64,000 bases of DNA from contig JAGTXX020000011.1 in the NCBI GenBank assembly GCA_019044685.2, forward strand, positions 1,054,001 to 1,118,000, written 5' to 3'. The notes under the pieces were generated by a model, which searched no databases, was not told the origin of the DNA, and saw only the letters and a program-made list of their open reading frames with translations. The stretch's first letter is position 1, and each line of letters starts with the position of its first letter. Made by a program: the position numbers and the translations under genes. This DNA comes from Nannochloris sp. 'desiccata' (lineage: Eukaryota; Chlorophyta; Trebouxiophyceae; Chlorellales; Chlorellaceae). Positions 10,222 to 21,493 of the stretch are shown in pieces.

Positions 10222-12321
10222 TTAGACGCTAGGATCTTGATCCATTTTCTGCTTACTGGCAGTTTCAGAAATGGTAACAGAAATGTCTCCGGTTTCTGCC
10301 GCCTTTGCAGCCTGGTCATCATCAAACTTCTTAGCACGCTCGTCGTGATCATTCCATCCAGGGATACGTACAAACATAGAGCGGTCTTTCGCCATCACCT
10401 TTTGATACCACGAATGGCCAGGGCCCCATTTTTCTTGATACATCGGGAAGCCGGTCAGCTGGAAAGTGACGACCTTGGAAATTACCCAAGCAATCCATCC
10501 AGCGATGATGCCATACGCAATGTTATGGGTAAAGGGCATAACCAGCATGGTCATATATGAAGGAATAGCATTAGACATATCTTTAAAGTCTACTTCATAA
10601 ATAGCAGACATGAAAATAATCACACCAATGAGGATTAAAATCGGTCCAGTGGCGATGGTGGGAATTTGTGAAGTCCAAGGATAGAAGAAGCAGGATAAGA
10701 AGAAAAGGATTGCACAAACACAGGCAGTGAGTCCAGTACGACCACCTTCCCTGACAGCTGCAGCAGACTCAACGTAGGTCGTCAAAGCAGATGAGCCCGT
10801 TAACCCACCTAGCATCGTTCCACAAGCGTCAGCCAGAAAAGCCCGGTTGGAACGAGGTATTTCTCCTTTTTCATTCAACATACCACACATGGCACCCATT
10901 GCAGCAAAGGTAATAGCAGAGCCAAGGAAATCCAAGTACAAGAAAGTGAAGAGCGCCCCCACCAAGCGACCTGTATTATCTCCCCAATTAAAGTCCAGTT
11001 TGCCAGCAGTAGCAGACCAGCTGGGCACATCAACAAATTTGGACGGTACCAAACCAGGAGGAGTAGCATCAAGCTTATTGGGGAAGATTATCCAGGAAAT
11101 AAAGGTAGTGAAGAGAATTCCAGCGATCAAGGCGCCATTCAATTCCCAAACCAGGAGAATGCCAGTGAAAATAAGACCGCCAAGGGCAAGCCAGTTGCAT
11201 TGTACGCCAAAAGGAGCACCGCCAAAGTACATAGCGCAGCTATTCCAGCGAGGTCCATCGTGATAGCCCAAATCGATCAAAGGTCCTCCATTATATTGAT
11301 TCTCAAGATTGAGACGAAGCAAGGTGGGATACGCTGCCTGGGTAATGAAGCCTGCATCTTTGAATCCGACGAAAGAAATGAAAAGTCCAATACCACAAGC
11401 ACCAGCCAAAAGAATCTGTTTAGGCACGATTTTCAAAAACCAGAATCTGAGCCCAGTCACGCAAATTAAAAAGAATATCACTCCTTCAAGAAAAGTGGCA
11501 GCCAACGCTTGTTCAAAAGGAATCTTCGTTCCCAAGCATACGTTTGTCGTGTTGGTAGAACAGGTAGGAGATGCTGCAGGGTCGAGAACAGTGAAAGCAG
11601 CAGGGTTTGTCATGTCTCCAGTGCACTCGCATGCAACACGGGAACAGACTTGATCTTCCCCATTGAGAGTAGCGTGAGCGCCACAGGGTGTGAATGGTAT
11701 TAACACATTATTGACAAAATAGACGTTGGTTCCGAGCTGAGTTGACACCACCCATGGATAATTGGCTACCAAACCCATTATAGCTGTCGCAGCGCCTGTC
11801 GAAAAGGTGGTGGCCAGGGTGACATCTTCAGACGGCATCCCGGTCGGGAAACCAATAGAGTTGCCAGAAAGGATCAGAGGGTTCAGGAAGAGAATGTAGG
11901 CAGAAGCCATGAATAGAACAATTCCAGCACTGCGATAGACGGGATTGGATTTTACAGATTTGTTAGAATAAAAATTAAAGATACTTAGGAAGAACAAGGA
12001 GTTGTGAGACCACCTTGGTACTTAGGGTAAAATAAATATTCTCTAGGGTGAAACATGACGCTAGTGTACTCACCGTATTTCAGCCGTGTAAGAAGATCCT
12101 CGCGTCTTAATCTGTAATGAATGAAGAATTGCAGATTGTTAGCGAAAAAGGTTAGCAAGGGGCACCCACCCAAGATCGCTTCTTTAAGATCAAGTTCAAA
12201 GGCTACTGTGGCAACTATAATGCAAATCTTTGGGTATTAAATGAATCTGATACTGTGATTTAACTGATTACTGAGGACGCACCTGGAATATCCGCTCCAT
12301 TCCGGCGTGGAAACCGGCCAT
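10222..12321 (-). CDS. AzgA-type (NCS2) purine permease
   Basis: Three exons: 12283-12321, 12074-12111 and 10222-11929, with GTGCGT/TTACAG and GTGAGT/TCGCAG introns, giving 594 residues. Splicing restores the family N-terminus: MERIFQ, then IKTRGSSYTAEIRAG, then the first membrane helix with the SAYILFLNP segment. The TTYVESAAAVREGGRTGLTA block in the C-terminal half is the hallmark of AzgA adenine/guanine/hypoxanthine permeases. About 12-14 helices are expected. A Cys-rich extramembrane loop of about 60 residues, with CSRVACEC and a second Cys pair, interrupts the helices after the third segment and is unusual for the family. The protein probably imports purines at the plasma membrane by proton symport. 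The exact substrate is inferred. Confidence 0.88.
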
Positions 12322-12645
12322 GATGACAACAGAGGTAGGGCTTTGCGGTGGAAGAGATGCGAGGCGTACTGACTGACTCCGTGCGTACAAAGTCAGAGGC
12401 AGAAATATATCAACCGGAAAACTTGCCAATCTGATGTTGCACGGGCGTGTCGACGTTTTAAATACCTCGTTTCTCTTCATTCCTGCAGCTGCGAAGCAGA
12501 GGCAGCAGCACGAAATTGTGATAAGTTAAGCATCGTGGCCCCTTTTCAATGCTATAATCAAATATTATAAATTTTTTAACTTGGAGGATTCAGTCAAAAG
12601 CTGCAAGCCCTGACAAGGTCACGAGGTTTTGATTAGATCATCCAA
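12322..12645 (+). other. Divergent intergenic region
   Basis: About 324 nt between the start codons of the purine permease and the small membrane protein. It must hold both promoters. AT-rich near 12550-12580, with no other recognisable element. Confidence 0.5.
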
Positions 12646-13104
12646 ATGAGCAACACTATCATTAAGAGGCGCACACCGTCTGTATTGAAGCCCCAAGCCT
12701 CTAATAATTATTTGAAAAGTGTATCGGTTGCATTTAAAGACTCTTCCTCTGAACTCAGTCAAAAACAAAAAAGTTTGTTGGGTGTCTCCGCCCTCATCGT
12801 TGCAATCTTGTCTGCAGCTGCTGAATTCAATACAGCAATTCAGTACGAAACGACGCTCTGGACACCAGTACTGTATATTGCAATTAATTTTGTTGTGAGT
12901 TGTTTGCTCGCCTTGATCATTTGCTACTCCCCAGCAGGGCGATCTTTGAAGCCCGGCGGTGTTAGGATGAAGGAGCCTAAGATGGGTGTTATTGGTGGTG
13001 GCTGTATAGCAGTTGCATTATGGCTAGGATTTGGACTGTTTGGTCCTTGTGGCTTAGTTACTTTTGTTGGGCTGTGTACTTATATCTTACTGGTCCTGCC
13101 GTAA
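12646..13104 (+). CDS. Hypothetical four-pass membrane protein
   Basis: A single ORF of 152 residues: a basic Ser-rich N-terminus of about 45 residues, then hydrophobic segments at about 46-62, 71-98, 116-135 and 138-152. I do not recognise a family. A consensus-like donor (CC|GTAAGC) overlaps the last codons, so a further exon could replace the present C-terminus. Only 80 nt separate this stop from the ABP1 stop on the other strand, so the two transcripts probably overlap at their 3' ends. Confidence 0.6.
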   Translation: MSNTIIKRRTPSVLKPQASNNYLKSVSVAFKDSSSELSQKQKSLLGVSALIVAILSAAAEFNTAIQYETTLWTPVLYIAINFVVSCLLALIICYSPAGRSLKPGGVRMKEPKMGVIGGGCIAVALWLGFGLFGPCGLVTFVGLCTYILLVLP

Positions 13105-13184
13105 GCCCTGGATTTGCTTCTCACCATACTTTTTTCTCTCAATTCATTCGTATAAATACAACAAGCTTACAATTTAGTGTAACA

Positions 13185-13982
<798 letters not shown>

Positions 13983-14228
13983 CTTTGCCTTCTATAGCCC
14001 ACAAATTCGTTCTATAAATATTTTTCAAGTTCCCAATTTTACCTCAGGATGTCTAAATTTGCAGGGTTATAAAGTATGGTACTGTCGTGCCAGTTCAGCC
14101 TGAGGTTAAACTTAAACACATGGTTCAAGTTAACAATGTGTTTTTTTCACACTTATACTCCATGGTGTTTGTTTTAGTTCATTGAAACTCCGTATTTGAA
14201 GCGTAGTTTCTCTCAGCAGTTGATCATC

Positions 14229-15897
14229 ATGCCATCCTGCTCCAACAGCCGGCCATATTCTTGGCCATATGACGCCAAGTTGACTCCTCAGAACACAGTT
14301 TTCTTGGTTATCGACATGCAGGTGGGATTAAACAGCACTGGCCTAACCCAGAAGAGTTCGATATCTGCTTTTGTCGGTCACGTGATCACAGGGGAGGAAT
14401 TTAAAATCCTTGGAGAAATAAAAGGTTTGAAATTCTTCGATTTCTACGAACGCAGGTTGATTTCTGTGGCAATGGAGGGTATGTTGATCAGGTATGAGCT
14501 TAATTTATCTCTCTCTTGTAAAAGCCCTAGCCCACCCAATAGCCAAAACAACCACTTCCACCGTCGCCTTGAACAGAACTTTATCCGTTCTCTAACGCAA
14601 TTATGATGAACTTTCGCAGATGGGTTATGACCTCAGTCTCACCCAAGGTCCAATTGAACCAATTCGTAAGGTCATGACTGCCTGCCGGGCAGCTGGATAC
14701 CCAGTGATGCATACCCGAGAAGGCCACCGACCAGACCTTTCGGACCTGCCAGCTAATAAACTCTGGCGATCCGAGCAAATCGGCGCTGGCATTGGATCTC
14801 TAGGCCCTATGGGAAGGATCCTTATCCGTGGCGAGCCAGGATGGGAGCTTATTCCTGAATTGGCCCCGGAACCCGGCGAGGTGGTTATTGACAAACCAGG
14901 AAAAGGCAGTTTCTGCGCAACGGACTTGGATTTGATTTTGAAAACACGTGGAATTCGCAATCTCGTGCTTGCAGGTATTACCACTGACGTCTGTGTGAGT
15001 ACAACGATGCGTGAAGCAAATGATCTAGGGTACGAATGTTTACTGCTGACAGACTGTACCGCAGCGACTGATCCTGCTAATAAGGAGGCCATTTTTAGCA
15101 TGGTGCAGAAACAGGGCGGTGTCTTTGGTGCTATTGCTTCTTCAGACGATTTCATCTCGGTTATTTCACAGCCCGCTATGCTGCCAACGCCAAGTACTAC
15201 TGGTCCAGTGGGTATTATCTCTGCTGCGATTCCGTATACATACAGCTTTCCTCTTGATCGCACTGCCTTAATTATGATTGATTTCCAAAAAGATTTCATT
15301 TATCCAGGTGGATTCGGTGCTGCTTTGGGAAATGATGTTAATTTACTTCATGCCTGCCTTCCTGCTGCCTCAAAGTTACTGACCGCAGCACGCGCAGCGG
15401 GCTTGAAAATAGTCCATACTTTGGAAGCACATAAATCTGACATGTCAGATTTACCCCATTCTAAATTGACGCGTGGAAATCCCCCAAAAGGCATGCGAAT
15501 TGGCGATACTGGCTCTATGGGTCGAATTTTAATTGCTAACGAGCCTGGCAACGGCATTGTCGACGAAGTAGCTCCTTTGGAAAGTGAAAAGTTGGTTCAT
15601 AAACCTGGCAAAGGAGCCTTTTACGCTACGGATTTACAAGAATATTTAAAGAAAAACAATGTTACTCATCTACTTTTTGCCGGGGTAACCACCGAGGTGT
15701 GCGTGCAAACGTCTATGAGGGAAGCAAATGACCGAGGCTACGAGTGTTTAATTGTAGCAGATGCCACTGAAAGCTACATTCCAGAGTTCAAGACATCTAC
15801 TTTGGCGATGATTGCTGCCCAAGGAGGGATTGTAGGATGGTGTGCGGATAGTGGAAAGGTACTGGCTGCCATGGAGGCAGCAAGGGAAGCAAAGTAA
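14229..15897 (+). CDS. Tandem two-domain isochorismatase-like hydrolase
   Basis: Three exons (14229-14321, a 36-nt microexon 14456-14491, 14620-15897) give 468 residues. The microexon restores [12 protein letters not shown] directly after the FLVIDMQ strand, exactly where this family needs it. The protein is two complete cysteine-hydrolase domains in a row. Domain 1 has DMQVDFC, KPGKGSF and TTDVCV. Domain 2 (from about residue 240) has DFQKDF, KPGKGAF and TTEVCV. Both therefore keep the Asp-Lys-Cys triad. The closest relatives by motif are biuret/ureidoacrylate amidohydrolases (RutB-type). A cytosolic amidase role in nitrogen salvage is likely but the substrate is unknown. Confidence 0.85.
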
Positions 15898-16168
15898 TAG
15901 ATATATCTGCTATACGTCTCTTACAATTGAGCACTTGAAGATAATTAAATCAAAAAATCCTTTTTTTTGATTTAAAAAGGACTCTGTAGTTTTTTCTGTT
16001 GTTGTTATAATGCTTACCATGTAGCTTCTCTTGCGTATTGAAATAGTAGTATTGCTGCGTATTCGCTATTTGAAAAATCATCAAAATTAAATTTAGCTAC
16101 ATTTTCTATGCCTACTCATTGCCTTGGACTGTTCTTATATCTATATATTTAACAAATAAAAGTGTTCT

Positions 16169-17767
16169 CTACGCCGACGGTGCCACAGTGTCAATAAACC
16201 AATTCAAATGCGCTCTCAGCTGGCGTGCTGCAGGTAATGGCATATCACGTGGCACACCAACTCTATCCCTCATATACTCCAAAGAAGGAACAACAGGAGC
16301 GCCGCTCAAAGAAGATCCTTGCTGTTGTTGAGAGGATGACAATGCCACCTCGACCGCTGGCTTTCCATTTACCTCACCACCACTTAACAAAGCAGCAGCG
16401 ACAAAACGCAACGCAGCATCGACCTCTGTTTGATAATCCATACCAGGGATTGCGGTAGGGTCAGAAAGAGGGGCAGATACTGGACGTGGGCCAGGTTGTC
16501 CTACACCACGCAAGGCAAATTTGGTAACATTGGTGTGATTCGAAACCAGCTGATGTGCGGCTCTTAATCTATCCCTTGCCGAATCTTCTCCAGGGCAAAA
16601 CGGCTCTAAAGAAGTCGCAGTCAAAGGTGGCAACGGTAAATGCCAGTTCTTTCCATCAGTTCCATCAATTGCAGCGGCAAAGGGGAGTGATTCAGGCGTT
16701 GAAATGCAGCCGCCGAGCTGTGGCGGTAAATCGTGGCAGTGGGTATAAAAATCAGATCGGAAAGCTAAGTACGGTTCTCTGGTCTCCATTGCTTCAAACC
16801 AACGGTCTAAATTAGGATATCGGCCTTGTCCTCGCACAACTACGCCTTTATAATAAGGAATAGAAGCAACTACCCGCTCTAAAAAGGGCGCAAAAATAAC
16901 ATCAATCAAACTGAAATTCGAAAGAAAATAGGGTCCCTCGGTTGCACCCAGTTCTTTATTTATTGTATCCATTGTATTTTCAAACGCAGCGCGATTTCCA
17001 TCATTTCCCCATGAATTACACAGCCATTGTAGCCAGTCACTGAATAATCTGCGTTCTAAGCGCATTAAAGCACTGGCACGAGCTCTTTCTTGTGTGCCGT
17101 CTTTAGGCAGTAAGGCGGGTTCCGGGTAGAGCTCTTCTAAAAGACCTTGAATTACAGCAGATTCTGTGATGATTTTGCCGTCGATTTCGAGAACAGGTAA
17201 GAGACCAGAAGGGACCTTGGCCAAAAACTCGGGAGGTTTGCCGCCATAACACCTCATATTAATCTTTTCAATTATATAAGGAATCTTCTTCTCTTCAAGC
17301 TGTAAAACTACTTTATGGCAGTAAGGGCACCATGCCGCATGGTCTCTATACAACTTTACACGAGGTTCTCCAGGCTGGCCAAAAGTGCGGCGCAGTGCCG
17401 CTGGGTTTGATGGACCTGTTTCTAAGTCTTGAGCCTCCACGCCAAGTTCTTTGGTCTGCTTGTCAACCATGGCTTGAAGCTCTTCCCAGCTAGGAGCAGT
17501 GTTGTGGAAATAGAGGGGAGTCCTGCTTGGAGCACTAGGGGCAGTGCTGCTAGAAGAAGTTCTGTTATCGTTTGACAGCATTGATTTGAGGCTGGCAAAC
17601 ATGTCTGCGACAACTGGCACGCTTCGCGCTGAAGAGAGTCTACGAGATGACTTATTTTGAGAAGAACGGAGGGCAGTATGAGTGAATTGTGTGGTTTTTG
17701 CAAAGTGGGTGCAAAGTGATCGGGTAGTAAACGATGTGGTTGTAGAGTACATCGCAACCACGTTCAT
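16169..17767 (-). CDS. GST-like protein with CPYC motif and organelle leader
   Basis: A single ORF of 532 residues. The first 60 or so residues are Ser/Thr/Arg-rich and nearly free of acids, as in plastid or mitochondrial targeting peptides. A thioredoxin-fold GST N-domain follows, with the redox motif AAWCPYCHKV and the cis-Pro region GLLPVLEIDG then ITESAVI. An all-helical GST C-domain comes next (about residues 225-345). A further C-terminal region of about 180 residues ends with LRAHLNWFIDTV. The CPYC motif places it with glutaredoxin-like/omega or DHAR-type GSTs, so a thiol transferase or dehydroascorbate role is more likely than classic conjugation. Organelle location is inferred. Confidence 0.8.
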   Translation of the reverse strand: MNVVAMYSTTTSFTTRSLCTHFAKTTQFTHTALRSSQNKSSRRLSSARSVPVVADMFASLKSMLSNDNRTSSSSTAPSAPSRTPLYFHNTAPSWEELQAMVDKQTKELGVEAQDLETGPSNPAALRRTFGQPGEPRVKLYRDHAAWCPYCHKVVLQLEEKKIPYIIEKINMRCYGGKPPEFLAKVPSGLLPVLEIDGKIITESAVIQGLLEELYPEPALLPKDGTQERARASALMRLERRLFSDWLQWLCNSWGNDGNRAAFENTMDTINKELGATEGPYFLSNFSLIDVIFAPFLERVVASIPYYKGVVVRGQGRYPNLDRWFEAMETREPYLAFRSDFYTHCHDLPPQLGGCISTPESLPFAAAIDGTDGKNWHLPLPPLTATSLEPFCPGEDSARDRLRAAHQLVSNHTNVTKFALRGVGQPGPRPVSAPLSDPTAIPGMDYQTEVDAALRFVAAALLSGGEVNGKPAVEVALSSSQQQQGSSLSGAPVVPSLEYMRDRVGVPRDMPLPAARQLRAHLNWFIDTVAPSA

Positions 17768-17944
17768 TGCTTGCCCTCCCTGCTATGTAATTAAACCAAC
17801 AAGGAATGGGTGGTGGTGCCTAATATGGATCTATTTATTCCTTTTCTAGATTTTTTTAGCATTGAGGTAGAAAATGGAGCAGCCACAACTTTTTGAAAAA
17901 ATGGGGTTGCAAGTCCTCTAAATGCGTCTATAAAATAAGGTAAA

Positions 17945-19073
17945 ATGGTGAACTACGAGCATATGGGTGGAATGCGCGAAGCTGACCCAGCAGCGGTCGC
18001 CAAACTTCGCAATAAACTAGTTGATTCGTCAACCACATTGTCTCAAAAATATAGAATATTATTTTCTCTACGCAACCTCGCTGGCTCAGATGCCCATGAA
18101 GCTATGTTACTAGGTATTTCATGCCATCGATATGTGATGCTTTTCAAAATTGACGTGAACTTTCTCACAAACATGCATCTCTGATTTCGTCCGCCGGCGG
18201 CCTTTCCCAGAATGACTAAATCTCCCCATCCCTCTACCTATACTGACATCAGCTCCATTTATATTAATATCGACAGGTTTAAAGGATCCATCAGCTCTCT
18301 TTCGCCATGAAGTTGCTTATTGTCTTGGCCAACGCCAAGACCCTGCCGCCATTCAAACCCTCACCACTATTCTCCAAGACACCGCTGAGCACCCTATGGT
18401 CCGCCACGAAGCTGGAGAAGCCCTCGGTGCTATTGGTAAAGAATCTTGTTTAGCTCCATTACGTGAACATGTAGACGATCAGTGCTTAGAAGTCGCTCAA
18501 ACATGCCAATTAGCTCTGCAAAGGATAGAATATCACTTGGCTGAAGCGGAGAAACACAACACAAGGAATACTTCTACAGAGATGCAGCACCCAGAAACAG
18601 AATCAGGTCCCTCGCCCTACTTATCTGTGGACCCAACCCCACCAGCACCCGACTCAATCCCTTCCACTGACCTCCGCTCCTGCCTTCTAAACGACGAAGA
18701 AAGAATATTCGATCGATACAGAGCGTTATTTGCATTGCGTAATCGCGGCGGTACTGAAGAAGTACAAGCTCTTAGTGCATCATTTAAGTCAAACTCTGCT
18801 CTACTTAAACATGAAGTTGCATACGTACTCGGTCAAATACAAGATGCCAATACTGTATCGCAACTAAAAATAGTACTGGAAGACTCTAAAGAAAACCCGA
18901 TGGTACGACATGAAGCAGCAGAAGCACTGGGGTCTATTGCTGCACCTGAATGTTTGGATCTGTTAAAACAATATACTCTAGATATTGATCCTATTGTCGC
19001 AGATAGTTGTATTGTGGCGTTGGATATGTTGGAGCATGAACAAAGTGGAGAGTTTGAATATGCAAAAATATAG
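17945..19073 (+). CDS. DOHH: Deoxyhypusine hydroxylase
   Basis: Two exons (17945-18113, 18277-19073) joined in phase 1 give 321 residues, the usual DOHH size. The protein is a dyad of HEAT-like repeats carrying the four His-Glu iron-binding motifs: FRHEVAY and VRHEAGEA in the N-terminal half, LKHEVAY and VRHEAAEA in the C-terminal half. A linker rich in Pro, Ser and Thr joins the halves. The enzyme completes hypusine on eIF5A in the cytosol using a di-iron centre. All four metal motifs are intact, so it should be active. Confidence 0.93.
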
Positions 19074-19258
19074 TGAAGCTTATATATAATATATACATTC
19101 TTAGACTGTAGTGGTTTTAGAAATAATGAGGTATCAACTGTAATGGCAGTAGTATGTATCTACTATCTGGCACTAGTTCGTCTGGCAGTATGTAATTATT
19201 AAACCCTAAACAAAACTGGATGACTAGAATTTAACGATGATATTCTATTTTTGTAACG

Positions 19259-21216
19259 CTATGACAAAACTGCATTAATTTCTCCTTGAATATTGACTTT
19301 CCTGCTTAATTTCGCACTTAACGCAGCCTCGACACCTGTCTTTACTTTTCTTGTCCGTCTCACGAGAGATGCAAGCTTGGCAGAGTCAGAAACAAGTTGA
19401 CGCTGTACTTCAATTTTTCGAGCATCGGCATCAGCTGCAGCTTTGCGGAATTTCCCTTCTTGGCCTCCTTGTCTAGCTAAGGCAGAGGCCAAACGGTCAC
19501 AGTATACAGCACTAGTGGCAAGAGATACTAACTGCAGGGTGCGAGGTTCAGTCAGCGCGGTGATAGCAGAATCTACACTCGACTGCATAGAGGCGGCAGC
19601 GGCTTTATCGACCGAGGAAATTTCAGAAGGCGCAGAAGCCAATAACGACTGGTTTTCGGAGGCTAATTCGTTGACACGTGCTTTTAAGAATGCTCGAAGT
19701 TCGTGTAAGTCGTCTAAAAGCTTGGCACGGTAGCCACCATCGACTATCAAACGGGAAATTTCAGGAGAGGCATTGATTTCAAAAATGCCGCCATTGCTCC
19801 TGTCATTGGTCCCTACAGCTGCTGCTGTCAATGTTTGATCAGAAGAAGATGCATCAGTACCTCCACCTGCTACTGCTGTTTCTTCTCCAGTACCACTTAA
19901 ACTGATATCGATGTCCCATGAAATGCCTGCTGCGCCAGTAGCATCACCTCCTGCACCACCGCCATCACTGATGATGCCAGCAGCACCACTGTCGCCTGTC
20001 TCTACAGCAATCGTTTCGAAATCCCATGAAATGCCTCCTGCATCTCCACTGCCACCAGTAGCAGCATCAGTATCTTCCACTCCTATATCCCATTGAACAT
20101 CGCCAGGAGCAACATCATTGGCTTCCTCAACACCCCAATCTATTCCACCGCCACAACTGTTACTCTCGCCCACAGGTAAATTAATTTCTTTTGGAGCTTC
20201 TGTACGTCCTTCCCGTACCTCATTCAACGTCACAAGCTCTTGTTTGGATTTAGAAGACTTCGAATCAGATGATAGCATTGTGTTGATAAATGCTGCATAA
20301 TAAGTGCAAGCATCTCCAACTCCTTGGGCTTTGACTGACTCTACCGCTGTACCCATCAGCCCAGGAAGCTGCGCAGTCAAGGCAGTCAGTGCTTTCTTCA
20401 ATCCAGGGATTGTATTCGACGTACCAAACGATCCTGCAGGGATACCCGTTGACTCCAGTTCTTGTTGAAAATCATTCGCAGCTACCACGGCACTTTTCAA
20501 ACACTCTGCCGAACGCTTTTCAAGATCTGCCATCAAATGTTGATTTTTTGCTGCTTGTTTTTTTAAGTAAGGGATCTCAAAGTCTACATTACGGGCTAAA
20601 GTTAAGCCACCTTCTGCTGCTTGAAATAAATTCGATTCGTAAGCTTTTACTATACGTTCCCAGGTCCCTGCCGAACCCTTTAATGAGCCAAGCAGGCCAC
20701 GGTCAGCGGTTTCTATGAGTTCATTAAGAATCTCTTTTGCCATATAATAATCAATAGGAACATCCTCACCGCCTGTATAGAACGGCGTTAATATTAAGAA
20801 TGAAAGTAAGGATACGTTGGATAAGCGCTCATTAGAAGATTTTTAATATCCTTTTCAAATTTCTTATCATTTTATTGAGAGGCGGTTGTGCAAAATAGAC
20901 TTACCATTGAACTGGCCAAGGAATCCAGGAGGTAGTTCCTTAACTGCATCTGCTGCTTTGGCTTGGATAACGTGAAGCTTGCGTGTCCAATCTTGAGCAA
21001 CAAGACGGCGATCAACCTGTATATAATTAAAGAGAAAGTTGCTTGTTAGAAGATCACTGACTGTCATGATCAAATAATCTTTCGTTTTGATCAAAGTGTG
21101 TTCTTGGCAAGCATACTTACAAGCCAATCTGAAACTTTCGCGTAGTTTACATCTAGTGGGAGTTCGTTCTCGGCGTTAGGGCGTTCATACCCTTCGCCTA
21201 CTAGTTTTGCAAACAT
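19259..21216 (-). CDS. CDK5RAP3: CDK5RAP3/C53 (UFMylation and ER-phagy adaptor)
   Basis: Three exons (21121-21216, 20905-21016, 19259-20772), phases 0 and 1, give 573 residues. The N-terminus (LPLDVNYAKVSDWL, then VDRRLVAQDW) and the helical region NVDFEIPYLKKQ identify the C53/LZAP family. A Gly/Ala/Asp-rich disordered region at about residues 270-375 carries four short Trp-centred motifs: IDWG, VQWD, ISWD and ISWD. In plants and animals such shuffled motifs bind ATG8 and UFM1. The C-terminal helical domain closes the protein. It works with UFL1 and DDRGK1 as the ER-bound UFM1 ligase complex. It is divergent from NAA35 with 277 nt between starts. Confidence 0.92.
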
Positions 21217-21493
21217 TTAATTAATCAAAGTAATCAGTGATTAAAATGTAATGTGCAATCCTCAGCACCTTATATTAATTTATACGAGTATAATCGGATC
21301 GCTCATGTGTGTTTTCAATGCACGTATACATGCAAAGCTGCAGTTCTTAAGCTGGAAATTCAGTCTTGAGTTCCACTTCTTTCTCTCGTCAAGAGCCGTT
21401 CTCGCCGAAATAAATGCACGTTTTAAATCTTGCGAAAACTTCATTATGTGGTGAAGGTGTATAGCTAGAGCGCAGTGATCACATCTCGCCAAA

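Noticed and set aside
12112..12282. An extra exon in the purine permease intron
   Set aside because: Joining exon 1 directly to the exon at 12111 gives the conserved family N-terminus in frame; inserting the candidate segment breaks the frame or adds unrelated residues.
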